A DNA stretch of 64,000 nt from Lujinxingia vulgaris (GTDB lineage Bacteria; Myxococcota_A; Bradymonadia; Bradymonadales; Bradymonadaceae), in NCBI RefSeq assembly GCF_007997005.1, contig NZ_VOSL01000010.1, forward strand, positions 1 through 64,000. Direction: 5' to 3'. A model generated the notes under the pieces. That model searched no databases and was not told where the DNA came from. It worked only from the letters and a program-made list of their open reading frames with translations. Below are positions 26,428-35,942 of this stretch, one piece after another (position 1 is the first letter of the stretch; every line of letters starts with the position of its first letter). Position numbers and translations under genes: made by a program.

Positions 26428-27861
26428 ATGCCCACCCCCGGCCTTACTGACCACGATCGCGGTGACGCGCGCCGCGTCGCGGATCTTCTTCGAGAGCGCT
26501 GGAGCCTGGATGCCGAACTGCGGCCTTTTCAGGCCTTCGCCTACGACTCCCATGCCGCAGACTGGCCGCATCTGCACCTGGAAGATGTGACGGGCATCCC
26601 TTTCTTAGACGGAGTCGTGGGCATCGAGCAGTACCAGCACCGCGCCCGGGTGCGTGCGCAACACGGCGACCTCTTCGCCGCCGGCACCACCCCGGCTCCC
26701 GGCTACGAAGACTACTGCCAGCAACGCCTGGCCCTGGGTGCTCCCGAGCTCATTCTGGCAACCGACGAAGATCCTCGCGCCATCGCGCAGGCCTGCAACA
26801 CCCCGGACGTCCTCGATCGCCTCGCGGACCACGCCCGCCACGCCGGCGGTCTGGTCATTCACCCCTACATGGCCATTGCTTCAGTCTGGGAGCTCGCCGA
26901 CGCGCTTCGCGCCCGCACCGACTCGCCCTGCGCGGTGCTCGGCCCGCCTCCGCCCACCCTGTGGATCGCCAACGACAAGAGCCACCTCTCCACGCTCGTT
27001 GAAGAGCTCCTGGGCCCGGAGTGGATCGTCGAGACTGCGCGCGCAAAAGACGCCCCTGCCATCGCGCAGGCGCTCTCCGATCTGGCCACGCGCTGCGACT
27101 GGGTTGGTCTCAAACGCACCCGCTGCGCCTCGGCCATGGGCAACCTTGTGCTCGACGCCCGCGAGCTGCGCGCGGCCTCACCAGATGAGCTGCGCACCCT
27201 GGTGGAAACCTTCCTCACCCGCACCCAGTGGTGCGAGGGCGAAGACGTGCTCATCGTCGAGTGGCTTCAAACCGATCTCTCCCCCTCCACTCAGGTCTGG
27301 ATCCCGCCAGCCTCCCAGGGGGCCCCTCGCCTCGACGGCGTCTACGAACAACTTCTCGAAGGCCCCGAGAAGATGTTTTTGGGAAGCCGCCCCTCCACCC
27401 TGCCCGATGCCCTCAACGCAAAGATGGGGCAGGCCTCCCTCAAGGTCTGTGACGCGCTCCAGCAGCTGGGCTACGTCGGCCGCTGCTCCTTCGACTTCAT
27501 CGTCTCCGGCGATCCGCTTAGCCCCGATGCCCACCCGCGCATCACCGAGTGCAACGGCCGCTGGGGGGGCACCTCCACCCCGATGCACCTGGTCGACAGG
27601 CTCTTCCCCGCGCGCCGCCCTCACTACGTGGCCACCGACTTCTACCTGCCCCCCTCCCATCAGGGCATGACCTTCCCCGAGCTCTGCGAGCAGCTCGGCG
27701 ACGATCTCTACGACGCGTCCACCGGCACCGGCCGCTACATCCTCTACAACGTCGGCCCCCTGGCCGAGCGTGGAAAGTTCGACATCATCGCCCTGGGAAA
27801 GACCCCGGCCATCGCTCGCCAGAACCTCGAAGATCACCTCCCCCAACGCCTCGAACTCTGA
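26428..27861 (+). CDS. ATP-grasp ligase with pre-ATP-grasp domain (PGM1-like)
   Basis: This 477-residue protein has a pre-ATP-grasp N-terminal half (EQYQHRARVRAQHGDLFAAG, LILATDEDPRAIAQACN). The ATP-grasp C-terminal half ends in the metal-binding motif ITECNGRWGGTSTPMHLVDR (about 370-389). The arrangement recalls PGM1, a peptide ligase of peptidyl natural products, so amide-bond formation on a small molecule is plausible; the substrate is unknown. The open frame continues upstream through the repeat array, but GGAG 6 bp before ATG 26428 and the loss of repeat translation mark the true start. No biosynthetic partners are next to it. Confidence 0.78.
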   Translation: MPTPGLTDHDRGDARRVADLLRERWSLDAELRPFQAFAYDSHAADWPHLHLEDVTGIPFLDGVVGIEQYQHRARVRAQHGDLFAAGTTPAPGYEDYCQQRLALGAPELILATDEDPRAIAQACNTPDVLDRLADHARHAGGLVIHPYMAIASVWELADALRARTDSPCAVLGPPPPTLWIANDKSHLSTLVEELLGPEWIVETARAKDAPAIAQALSDLATRCDWVGLKRTRCASAMGNLVLDARELRAASPDELRTLVETFLTRTQWCEGEDVLIVEWLQTDLSPSTQVWIPPASQGAPRLDGVYEQLLEGPEKMFLGSRPSTLPDALNAKMGQASLKVCDALQQLGYVGRCSFDFIVSGDPLSPDAHPRITECNGRWGGTSTPMHLVDRLFPARRPHYVATDFYLPPSHQGMTFPELCEQLGDDLYDASTGTGRYILYNVGPLAERGKFDIIALGKTPAIARQNLEDHLPQRLEL

Positions 27862-27862
27862 T

Positions 27863-28140
27863 GTTCGAACGCCTGACACCCGATCTTCTAAACCATGATC
27901 GAACGCCTGGCACCCGATCTTCTAAACCGCGATCGAACGCCTGGCACCCGATCGGCTCCACCGTGTTCGAACGCCTGGCACCCGATCGGCTCCACCGTGT
28001 TCGAACGCCTGGCACCCGATCTTCTCACCCATGTTCGAACGCCTGGCACCCGATCGGTTCCAGCACCCGATCTTCTAAACCGCGATCGAACGCCTGGCAC
28101 CCGATCTTCTCAAACACGATCGAACGCCTGGCACCCGATC
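27863..28140 (+). repeat. Tandem repeat array (8 units) between convergent genes
   Basis: Cores start at 27863, 27897, 27931, 27965, 27999, 28033, 28084 and 28118. A half-unit (GCACCCGATC) lies at about 28068. Spacers: TTCTAAACCAT, GGCTCCACCGT, TTCTCACCCAT. It begins one base after the ATP-grasp stop and ends 6 bp before the stop of the convergent RCC1 gene. Confidence 0.95.
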
Positions 28141-28146
28141 GAGGCC

Positions 28147-29868
28147 TTACCACTCCCAGGTGATCGCCTGCGGGCCCCCAACCTCGCTGACGCCTGGCTG
28201 GGAGCCCAGCCGTCCGTGTTCGGCGCTTCCCCAGCAGAACAAGCGCCGTGTTTCATCCTCGATGGCGCAGCTATGGGAGTCTCCCGCCGAGACCTTTTCC
28301 CACGCCCACCCGGCGGCGATGCGCGTGACCGGCGCGACGCTTGCGCTTACATGACCGCTGACCTGATCGTGCTCGTTGCTTCCCCAGCACCGCAGCACCT
28401 TGCGCGTATCGATCGCGCAGATATGTCCGCGTCCGCCGCTGAGCACCGCCACCTCGGAGACACCGGTCAACGTGCGAACCTCCGTCGACGCCACCGCCTC
28501 TTCGCCGGGCACCATCCCCCAGCACCGCACATCGCCAGCGGCGCTCACACCACAGCTGTAGCGCTCCCCGGCCACAAGCTGCGTCACTCCCGCGGCGCCG
28601 CTTAGCTGGCGAACCTCTCCCAGGTCCCCCTCCGCCTCCAGGTAGCCGACCGCCCCATGGGCGCGATCCCCAAAACACCAGACCTCACCACCGGCCACCG
28701 CGCAGCTGTGCTGCGCGCCCACCGCCACATCCGCAGCCCAGCTGCCCTCGACCGCCTCGATCTCCACGACCACCCCGTCGGCGATCGCGCTGGCCGGCCC
28801 GATCTGCCCGGCCTCACCCGCGCCCCAGCAGTAGAGCTTCCCCTCTCGCCAGCCGCAGCTATGCTGCGCGCCTACCGCTACCCCCTGCCAGTCCGAGCGC
28901 TGCCCCACCCGCGTCACCCCGCGCTCACTTCCCCCCTGCGGGGAGACCTGGTGGGCCTCGTTCGCCCCCCAACAGTACAGCTGACCATCGAGGTTGACCG
29001 CGCAGGTATGCGCCTCACCGGCGGCCACCTGGGCCCACTCTCCCTCCACACGTTGCGCGCGCCAGGTCGTGTCGTACGCACCTGCGCCCAGCTGACCCGA
29101 GGTGTTGTCTCCCCAGCATAAGAGCGCACCGGTCTCCAGAATCCCGCAGCTATGCCGCCCCCCTGCGCTGACCTGCGACCAACGCGGAGCCTCAACCTCA
29201 AATCGCGACGCGTAGCTCTCACACGCCCCACTCTGCGGATCGCACCCCTCGACCTGCACCAGATAACGCCCCGGCCCGGGCACCTCCACCGCCGCCCTCC
29301 CGGGCGACGCGCACTCCCACTCCAGCGCACGGCCACAGCTGGCCAGCTCGCAGCCCTCCTCCAGCGCCCACATCCCGCAACTCAGCTCACAGTTGGGAAC
29401 CTCACAGGCGATCGTGAGCTCCCCGACCTCTCGAAAAAAGCGCGACGCGCCGAGATCCCCCTCCACCACAAGCCCGATCGGCGGCCCCACCTCGAAACTC
29501 CACCAGACCTCGTCACTGATCGCCTCTCCCTTTAAGGCGCGCACCGCCAGCACATGCTCCCCCTCCTCCAGCGCGTCCCAGACATAGGTCGATCCGCAGC
29601 TCTCAAAGGTCTGAGCGTCGCGTGCGCACTGCAGCGCGCAGACTTCGGGCTCACAGGCCAGCTCAAAATGCGCCGCGCCTCCCGCCGCCGCGATCTCAGG
29701 ACCATCGAGGATCATCGCTCGCAACGCCCCCGGCTCCTCGCCGCCATCAGCTCCCAGCTGCAGCGCCGCCTCCCCATCGACCATCAGCACGCAGCCGGCC
29801 AGCACCGACACAAGCCCCATCATCCCCCAGATCCGCAGCACACCACCCCACGCAAGACTTCTCCGCAT
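28147..29868 (-). CDS. RCC1-repeat lipoprotein
   Basis: This 573-residue lipoprotein has a signal ending VLAGC (cysteine about residue 26). An Ig-like or Cys-paired region (about 45-225, many CxxxC pairs such as CEVPNCELSCG) follows. At least six RCC1-type blades come next (about 230-570), each with the HSCG...LLCWGDN...GQLG pattern. It should form a beta-propeller on the cell surface or in the periplasm and act in binding rather than catalysis. AGGAGAGG precedes the start. The promoter lies in the gap up to the DsbA-type gene, where I see no other feature. Confidence 0.88.
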   Translation of the reverse strand: MRRSLAWGGVLRIWGMMGLVSVLAGCVLMVDGEAALQLGADGGEEPGALRAMILDGPEIAAAGGAAHFELACEPEVCALQCARDAQTFESCGSTYVWDALEEGEHVLAVRALKGEAISDEVWWSFEVGPPIGLVVEGDLGASRFFREVGELTIACEVPNCELSCGMWALEEGCELASCGRALEWECASPGRAAVEVPGPGRYLVQVEGCDPQSGACESYASRFEVEAPRWSQVSAGGRHSCGILETGALLCWGDNTSGQLGAGAYDTTWRAQRVEGEWAQVAAGEAHTCAVNLDGQLYCWGANEAHQVSPQGGSERGVTRVGQRSDWQGVAVGAQHSCGWREGKLYCWGAGEAGQIGPASAIADGVVVEIEAVEGSWAADVAVGAQHSCAVAGGEVWCFGDRAHGAVGYLEAEGDLGEVRQLSGAAGVTQLVAGERYSCGVSAAGDVRCWGMVPGEEAVASTEVRTLTGVSEVAVLSGGRGHICAIDTRKVLRCWGSNEHDQVSGHVSASVAPVTRIAAGWAWEKVSAGDSHSCAIEDETRRLFCWGSAEHGRLGSQPGVSEVGGPQAITWEW

Positions 29869-30006
29869 GGCTCACCTCTCCTAAAGCGTGATCCAGCGCG
29901 TCTACAGCCTCAACGTCGTCGCGCGCCCTCCAGTTATGTCACTTCGATGCGATGAAGCTAACACATGCGCTCAGCGCCTGCCAGCACCTCGCATCGGCCC
30001 TGACGC

Positions 30007-31497
30007 TCAACGCTCTGGAGGCTCCTGGTTGACCTCCACCAGCGCCCGGTAGAGCTCTTCACCCTCGGCCTCGGCAAGCTCGGCGAGCACCCCACCGAGC
30101 TCCAGCTGATCCTCGATCAAAGGCGCGAGCTCTTCGACCTCCCAGGCCCCGGCGAGCTTGATGCCATTGATGAAAAAGGTCGGCGTGCCCTGCACCCCGG
30201 CGTTGTACCCGGCCTCCACGTCGGCCTGAATCCTCGCGGTGACCGCATCGCTGCGCATCCGCTCGTAAAGATCATCGCCCTCATAGCCGGCCTCACGCGC
30301 CATCGCTTCCAGACTCGCGTCGCTCAGGTCGCCCTCAGCCTCAAAGAGAAGATCGTGCATCTTCCAGAAGTCCCCGCCATCTTCGACCACCACCGAGGCC
30401 GCTGCAGCGTGGCCGGCGCGCGCGTGACTCGGAAGCGGATAATGCTTGTACACAAGCCTCAGCCCCGCCTCCCCGTACTGCTCCACCAGCGCGTCCCAGG
30501 TGTGGCGCGCGCGCTCGCAGAACCCGCACTGAAAGTCCGAGAACACCACCACCGTCACCCGCGCATCCTCCGCCGACGCCCCCTTCACCGCCGACTCGCC
30601 AACCGGAATGTACGCGACCTCAAACCCTTGAGCGACGGCCTCCTCTTCAACTTCGGCGACCTCCTGCCAGTCCACGGGCTGATAATTCTCCAACGTACGA
30701 CGCCAGCTCACCGCCTCAGCGGCCACTCCGGCGTCCAGAAGCTCCCCGGCCGCCTCCAACTCCCCGTCGACCACCGCCATCCACTCCGAAGGCTCCACCG
30801 CCCCGACCACCCGCACCCCGTTCACAAAATACGTGGGCGTGCCCTGCACCCCCACCCGCTCGCCAATAGCGCGGTCCCGGGCGATCACCTGCTCGGTGTA
30901 CGCGCCGTCGCGATCCTCACGCCAGCGCGCCACATCCAGCCCCACCTCGGCGGCCATCGCCTCGAGCCTGCGCTCTCCGAACTCCCCTTGAGCTTCATAG
31001 ATCTTCTCCAGGTACTCCCAGAACTTCCCCTGAGCCTGCGCGGCCACAAGCGCGCGATGCGCCCCCTCAAGCTCCGCATCCTCGCTCAGCGGCCAGAAGC
31101 GGTAGAGCACCCGCACGCCCTCCCGCGCCTCCATCATCGCCTTGAGCGTCTGGTGCCCTCGCGCACAATACCCGCATCGAAGATCGGCAAAGACCTGCAC
31201 CGTCACCGGGGCATCGGCCTCCCCCCACGCCGGCGCCCCTTCGGTCGGAAGCGGAATCATCGCATCGACCGACTCCCCGGCCGCACGCGCCCGCTCCATC
31301 ACCTCGTAGCGCCGCGCCTGCTCGGCCGCCTGCGGGGAGGCGCAGTACGTCAAAAAGCGCTGCCCCTCCTGGCTGACGCATTGCTCCACGCTCAGCTCCA
31401 CGGTGGCCCCACCCCCGGAGGCGCATCCCACACCCAGCACCACCGTCCCCAGCAGCGCGCACATCCCCGACCTCATCATCCACATCCTATGCCGCAT
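30007..31497 (-). CDS. Double DsbA-fold thiol oxidoreductase lipoprotein
   Basis: This 496-residue protein has a lipoprotein signal ending LGVGC. It contains two complete thioredoxin-4/DsbA-like domains. The first has CGYC (about residue 109) and cis-proline loop GVQGTPTYFVNG. The second has CGFC (about 322) and GVQGTPTFFING. Both active sites are intact, so each half may transfer disulfides independently, probably while folding the many Cys-rich lipoproteins encoded nearby. The start at ATG 31497 is chosen because AGGGAG precedes it and the lipobox follows; the longer open frame is Arg/Trp-rich and overlaps the next gene. It lies 43 bp from the small membrane protein upstream. Confidence 0.9.
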   Translation of the reverse strand: MRHRMWMMRSGMCALLGTVVLGVGCASGGGATVELSVEQCVSQEGQRFLTYCASPQAAEQARRYEVMERARAAGESVDAMIPLPTEGAPAWGEADAPVTVQVFADLRCGYCARGHQTLKAMMEAREGVRVLYRFWPLSEDAELEGAHRALVAAQAQGKFWEYLEKIYEAQGEFGERRLEAMAAEVGLDVARWREDRDGAYTEQVIARDRAIGERVGVQGTPTYFVNGVRVVGAVEPSEWMAVVDGELEAAGELLDAGVAAEAVSWRRTLENYQPVDWQEVAEVEEEAVAQGFEVAYIPVGESAVKGASAEDARVTVVVFSDFQCGFCERARHTWDALVEQYGEAGLRLVYKHYPLPSHARAGHAAAASVVVEDGGDFWKMHDLLFEAEGDLSDASLEAMAREAGYEGDDLYERMRSDAVTARIQADVEAGYNAGVQGTPTFFINGIKLAGAWEVEELAPLIEDQLELGGVLAELAEAEGEELYRALVEVNQEPPER

Positions 31498-31540
31498 CGT
31501 GTACTCCCTGGCGTCATCATCATTACGCTTCACACATCCC

Positions 31541-31891
31541 TCAGATCGGTGGCGAGCCCATCGCCCAGGGCACCACCAGGAGCACCACCACCGCCCCCAG
31601 AAAATACAGGCCACGCACCGCTCGAAGTCGCCGATCACGCTGCGCCCGCTCCTCCCGCAGCTGCGCCGCCCCGGCGAGCGCATCATCGATCTTATAATAA
31701 CGCGGCAGCGCCCGCTGCGGCCACGCCAGAAAGGAGCCCACCAGCAAAACCACCGCCGGCGTCGGGCCCTCCTGCAGCCATCCTTGCCAGCTCCCCGCAA
31801 GCCCCACCGCCACAAAGAGCGCGTAGCCCACCGCGCTCAGCCGCACCCGCCAGCGCATCACGCGATCAAAGCGTTTGAGTTCGTCATTCAC
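31541..31891 (-). CDS. Small membrane protein of unknown function
   Basis: This 116-residue protein starts at GTG 31891, with GGGAG 5 bp upstream; an earlier TTG is weaker. It has an amphipathic N-terminus, two adjacent membrane segments (about 19-37 and 44-58), a positively charged loop rich in Arg, and a third C-terminal segment (about 91-110, LYFLGAVVVLLVVPWAMG). It lies 43 bp upstream of the double DsbA gene on the same strand and could be cotranscribed with it. I do not recognise a family. Confidence 0.65.
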   Translation of the reverse strand: MNDELKRFDRVMRWRVRLSAVGYALFVAVGLAGSWQGWLQEGPTPAVVLLVGSFLAWPQRALPRYYKIDDALAGAAQLREERAQRDRRLRAVRGLYFLGAVVVLLVVPWAMGSPPI

Positions 31892-32062
31892 ACCGTCTCC
31901 CTTGCGCAAAAACCCCGATCGCCCGCACCCGGCGCGATCGTCTCGCTGACCTCAACCGCTCCGCCAGCGTTTGCCTTCCCTACCACCCGCGCTTGGCCCG
32001 CCGCCACCAATACGGTAAAAACCTGTAGCTCTTCGCCCCCCACTGCACTTATTGAGGATTTT

Positions 32063-33544
32063 ATGGGCGCGCCTTCGATGAAAACTCTCCTCGCACTTCC
32101 TCTTCTCGCCGCACTCGCGCTCAGCTCCGGCTGTAGCCTCACCCTGGATCTGAACCAATGCACCTCCGACAGTGACTGCGCCGGTGACCAGACCTGCTCG
32201 GCCGAGGGCCTCTGCGCCGCCCCGGGCGAAGACGAAGGCCGCCAGCTCACCGGCGGCCCGTGTCAACGCCTCGAAGGCGAGCCCGAGAGCAACAACCCCT
32301 TTCTAATGGGCGTGGTCCTGCAGCTCTCCGGCAGCGGCGCCGGCTTCGGCACGCCGATGCTCGAGTCGATCCTGATGGCGACCAACAACATCAACGGCTT
32401 CGGCGGCATCGCCGGCCGCCGCATCGGCCTGGTCGTCTGCGACACCCAGGGCAGCAACGCCACCGCCCGAGAGGCCGCCGAACACCTGGTCGACAACGCC
32501 GGGGTCAGCGCCATCATCGGCTTTAACTCCAGCCAGACCATCAGCATCAGCCAGGACATCACCGTCCCCAACGACGTGCTGCTGATGAGCCCCTCGGCCA
32601 CCACCCAGACCATCAGCGGGCTGGCAGATAACGATCTTGTCTTCCGCACTGCGCCCAATGACGAGTTCCAGGCCGAGGCCTTTGCCGAGCTCCTCTCCCA
32701 CACGCTCGAGACAACACTCCCCGATGCCGGCGTCGCCGAACCCAAGCTCGCCATCATGGTCCGCCGCGACGACAGCTACGCCGAAGGGTTGAGTGAGACC
32801 ATCATTCCCATGCTCCCCACCGCCATCACATCCGGCGGCGAGGATCGTTTCACGGTCAACAACTACACCAACTCCGGGGTCGGTGAGCCGGTCGACTACA
32901 CCGGCGATGTCGCTGTGGTCGCCAGCCAGAGCACCCCGCCCGATGTCGTGGCCATCTTCGGCAGCGCCGAGGCCTGGGAGCTGATCTCCTACTTTGAGAT
33001 CGCGCTGGAGAACCAGCCCCTCTACTTCGGCGTCGACGCCATGAAGAACGCCCAGCTCGCCGGCCAGGCCAACACCAACCTGGAAGGTCGCATCTGGGGC
33101 ACCGGCCCCCGCAACATCGGTGACGCAGGCTACGTGCCTTACCTGACCTTCCGCACCCAGTTTGAGTCCCGCATCGAAGACGATCCCGACAAATACCAGT
33201 TTGTCGCCAACGCCTTCGATGCCGTCTATGCGCTGGCCTTTGCCGCGGCCGCCGAAGGCTTTACCGGCCCCGAACTCGCCCAGGGCCTGCGCCGCTTAAG
33301 TGAAGGCCCCGAGATCACCCCGCGCGCCGCTGAAGCCCAGCAGGCCATCAACACCCTCTCGGCCGGCGGCTCGGTGACCTACCTGGGGGCCAGCGGCCCG
33401 ATGTTCTTCGATCAAAATGGAGATCCACAACCCACACCGATCTCGCTATGGTGTTTCCAAGACGCTTCCGTTCCTGAAGAGGGCGAGATCTACTCGGAGA
33501 CCCGAGCGTTCACGCCCCTGACCTGCTCCGAACCCGAAGGCTGA
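32063..33544 (+). CDS. Leu/Ile/Val-type periplasmic binding lipoprotein (first paralogue)
   Basis: This 493-residue protein has a signal peptide ending SSGC. A short Cys-rich tag (NQCTSDSDCAGDQTCSAEGLC, six cysteines) precedes a type I periplasmic binding domain of the Peripla_BP_6 kind (about 75-490). That domain reads VVLQLSGSGAGFGTPML, NGFGGIAGRRIGLVVCDTQG, GFNSSQTI, RDDSYAEGL and FVANAFDAVYALAFAAAAEG. The fold normally binds amino acids or other small ligands for an ABC transporter, but no permease or ATPase is next to it, so sensing or surface binding is possible. GAGG lies 6 bp before the ATG. It is followed by its paralogue after 38 bp. Confidence 0.9.
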   Translation: MGAPSMKTLLALPLLAALALSSGCSLTLDLNQCTSDSDCAGDQTCSAEGLCAAPGEDEGRQLTGGPCQRLEGEPESNNPFLMGVVLQLSGSGAGFGTPMLESILMATNNINGFGGIAGRRIGLVVCDTQGSNATAREAAEHLVDNAGVSAIIGFNSSQTISISQDITVPNDVLLMSPSATTQTISGLADNDLVFRTAPNDEFQAEAFAELLSHTLETTLPDAGVAEPKLAIMVRRDDSYAEGLSETIIPMLPTAITSGGEDRFTVNNYTNSGVGEPVDYTGDVAVVASQSTPPDVVAIFGSAEAWELISYFEIALENQPLYFGVDAMKNAQLAGQANTNLEGRIWGTGPRNIGDAGYVPYLTFRTQFESRIEDDPDKYQFVANAFDAVYALAFAAAAEGFTGPELAQGLRRLSEGPEITPRAAEAQQAINTLSAGGSVTYLGASGPMFFDQNGDPQPTPISLWCFQDASVPEEGEIYSETRAFTPLTCSEPEG

Positions 33545-33582
33545 GGTTTTTGCTCGGCCTACGCCCTGTTGAGGCACCCTCG

Positions 33583-35274
33583 ATGAACCTGCTGCACCGG
33601 CTTATTGGATCGTCCGTACTGGCCACCGCGCTGCTCTCCGGAGCGCTCGCTTTAAGCGGGTGCAGCCTGCTCATTGAGACCGAGACCTGCCAGTCCAACG
33701 CCGACTGCAACGGGGGAACCTGCTCCGCCGACAACATCTGCGTCGACGACGACGCCGCGCTCTGCTCCGAGGAGCAGCCCTGCCCCGAAGGTCAGCTCTG
33801 CGACGAAGCCGGCCAGTGCGTCTCCACCGAAGGGCTGCTCGCGCCGCCTTGCGAGCTGAGCTCCGGCAACATCACCGCCGACAACGCCTTCAACCTCGGG
33901 GTGCTCCTGCCCCTCTCGGGCCCCGAAGAGGGTTTTGGCCGGCCGCTGCTCGACGCGATCCGTCTGGCCCAGTCCGACTTCAACGGCATCGGCGGCGTGC
34001 TCAACCGCCCTGTCGGCTTGATCATCTGCGACACCCAGGGCCTCGACGATGAGGCGCTCGCCGGTGCCCGCCACCTGGTCGAAGAGGCCGGCGTGGAAGC
34101 TATCATCGGCCCCGACTACTCCAGCCAGACCATCGACATCGCCACCAGCCTGACCATCGACAACGAGGTCGTGCTCATCAGCCCCTCGGCCACCGCCGCC
34201 ACCATCAGCGGGCTCAGCGATAACGACCTGGTCTGGCGCACCTCCGCCTCCGATGTCATTCAGGGCATCGCGCTGGGCGAACTTCTCACCTTCATGCTCA
34301 ACGACGTCGTGGAAGCGGAAGCGCCCAAACTGGCCCTGCTCACCCGCCGCGACGACACCTACGCCGACGGCCTGCAGAGCGCGCTCATCGCCCAACTTCC
34401 CGCCGAGATCACCGGCGGCGATGACACCCGCTTTGCGCCCTACAACTACGCCAACGCCAGCGCCGGCCAGACCGGCGATGACTACTTCGACACCGTCGGC
34501 GACGTCATCGCCGACGCCGCCTCCAGTGGCGAGCCCGACGTGGTGGTGATCCTGGGCTCCTCGGAGGCCTGGGAGATCGCCGAAGCGCTCGACGAGGGCC
34601 TGGAAGGCGCGCCCCTCTACGTCTTCGTCGACGCCGCCCGCAACACCGACCAGGCCGAGGCCGCCCCCGAGTCGCTCCAGGGCCGCATCTGGGGCACCGC
34701 GCCGCAGAACATCGGCGCGGCCGACTACGCCCCCTACATCAGCTTCCGCCTCAAGTACCTCTCGGAGTACAACCGCGATCCCAACGACTTCCAGTTTGTC
34801 GCCAACGCCTTCGACGCCCTCTATGTCGTGGCGCTGGGCGCGGCCGCCGAAGGTTTCACAGGCCCCCAGATCGCCGAGGGCATGAAGCGCTTAAGCTCCG
34901 GCAACACCGTCGACCCGGGACAGAGCCAGGCGCAGAACGCCATCAACACCCTGCGCGGCGGCGGCTCCATCAACTTCCGCGGCGCCTCCGGCCCGCTGAA
35001 CTTCGACGACAATGGCGACCCGCAAGCCAGCCCCATCGCCCTGTGGTGCTTCGACTCCAACCGCCTCCCGGAGAGCGGCGTCATCCTCAATGAGATGCTC
35101 GAATTTGTGCCCCAACGCTGCGGCGAAGAGCCCTTCGACGATGACCCCGTCGATGAGGGCGACGCCTCAGCCGACGTGGGTCCCGACGCCGAGCTCGACG
35201 CCGACCCGGATGTTGCTGACGACGACGCCGTCATTGAACCTTCCGACACCGAACTCTCGCGAGATACCGACTAA
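33583..35274 (+). CDS. Leu/Ile/Val-type periplasmic binding lipoprotein (second paralogue)
   Basis: This 563-residue paralogue of the preceding gene shares the same plan. It has a lipobox LSGC, a longer Cys-rich tag (ETCQSNADCNGGTCSADN and a further CPEGQLC unit), and a type I binding domain (PLSGPEEGFGRPLL, VLNRPVGLIICDTQG, GPDYSSQTI, FVANAFDALYVVALGAAAEG). It also has an acidic C-terminal tail of about 45 residues (DVGPDAELDADPDVADDD). The two binding domains are similar throughout, showing tandem duplication. The acidic tail occurs only in this copy. Confidence 0.9.
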   Translation: MNLLHRLIGSSVLATALLSGALALSGCSLLIETETCQSNADCNGGTCSADNICVDDDAALCSEEQPCPEGQLCDEAGQCVSTEGLLAPPCELSSGNITADNAFNLGVLLPLSGPEEGFGRPLLDAIRLAQSDFNGIGGVLNRPVGLIICDTQGLDDEALAGARHLVEEAGVEAIIGPDYSSQTIDIATSLTIDNEVVLISPSATAATISGLSDNDLVWRTSASDVIQGIALGELLTFMLNDVVEAEAPKLALLTRRDDTYADGLQSALIAQLPAEITGGDDTRFAPYNYANASAGQTGDDYFDTVGDVIADAASSGEPDVVVILGSSEAWEIAEALDEGLEGAPLYVFVDAARNTDQAEAAPESLQGRIWGTAPQNIGAADYAPYISFRLKYLSEYNRDPNDFQFVANAFDALYVVALGAAAEGFTGPQIAEGMKRLSSGNTVDPGQSQAQNAINTLRGGGSINFRGASGPLNFDDNGDPQASPIALWCFDSNRLPESGVILNEMLEFVPQRCGEEPFDDDPVDEGDASADVGPDAELDADPDVADDDAVIEPSDTELSRDTD

Positions 35275-35288
35275 ACCCGGAGCCCGTG

Positions 35289-35942
35289 ATGACCTCTCCC
35301 ACCTCCCCTGTTCACTTTGTCATCACGGGCTTTGAGCCCTTTGGCGACCACGCCTACAACCCCTCCTGGGACGCCGCCAGCACCATGGCAGAGACCCTCG
35401 GCGCGCGCGCCCATCTGCTCTCGGTGACCTACTCCAGCGCCGCGCAATTCGCTCGCGCCCACCTGGAGTCACGCGCCCCGGAGCCCGGATCGCGTATCCT
35501 CTTTGTGCACCTGGGACTTGCGGCGCGCCGCGACCATCTGGCCTTTGAAGAGCGCGCCCTCAACCGCCGCGACCACATCCCCGACAACGCCGAGCGCCCC
35601 CTCAACCCCTCGCTTCCGGCCGAGCAACCGCTGCGCGCCGACGATCTTCCCCGTCGCCACACCCAACTTCCGCTCGCGCGGCTTCGCGACCATTACGAAG
35701 CACTTCGCCAGGCCGAGCCCGATCTTCCCCCGAGCGCGCTCAGCCAGGATTGCGGCTCCTACGTCTGCAACGCGCTGCTTTACCACTCGCTGCGCGCCGC
35801 CGAGGCCGCCCGGGCCCGCGGCATCCACGCCGACGCCCTCTTCATCCACCTCCCGCCACTCTCCCCCGATCAAGCCCACCGCACCGGCCGCGGACTGGCG
35901 AAGTCCTTCGCCGCGCTCTTCGACGGCGACGTCAACGCTTAA
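35289..35942 (+). CDS. pcp: Pyroglutamyl-peptidase I (peptidase C15)
   Basis: This 217-residue cytosolic cysteine peptidase removes N-terminal pyroglutamate. Family motifs: TGFEPFGDHAYNPSW (substrate loop), the catalytic Glu in AFEERALNRRD, the catalytic Cys in DCGSYVCN, and the catalytic His in FIHLPPL. GGAG precedes the ATG by 6 bp; a GTG one codon earlier is possible. It lies 14 bp behind the second binding lipoprotein, so cotranscription is likely. Its 3' end overlaps the convergent LysR gene by 11 bp. Confidence 0.92.
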   Translation: MTSPTSPVHFVITGFEPFGDHAYNPSWDAASTMAETLGARAHLLSVTYSSAAQFARAHLESRAPEPGSRILFVHLGLAARRDHLAFEERALNRRDHIPDNAERPLNPSLPAEQPLRADDLPRRHTQLPLARLRDHYEALRQAEPDLPPSALSQDCGSYVCNALLYHSLRAAEAARARGIHADALFIHLPPLSPDQAHRTGRGLAKSFAALFDGDVNA

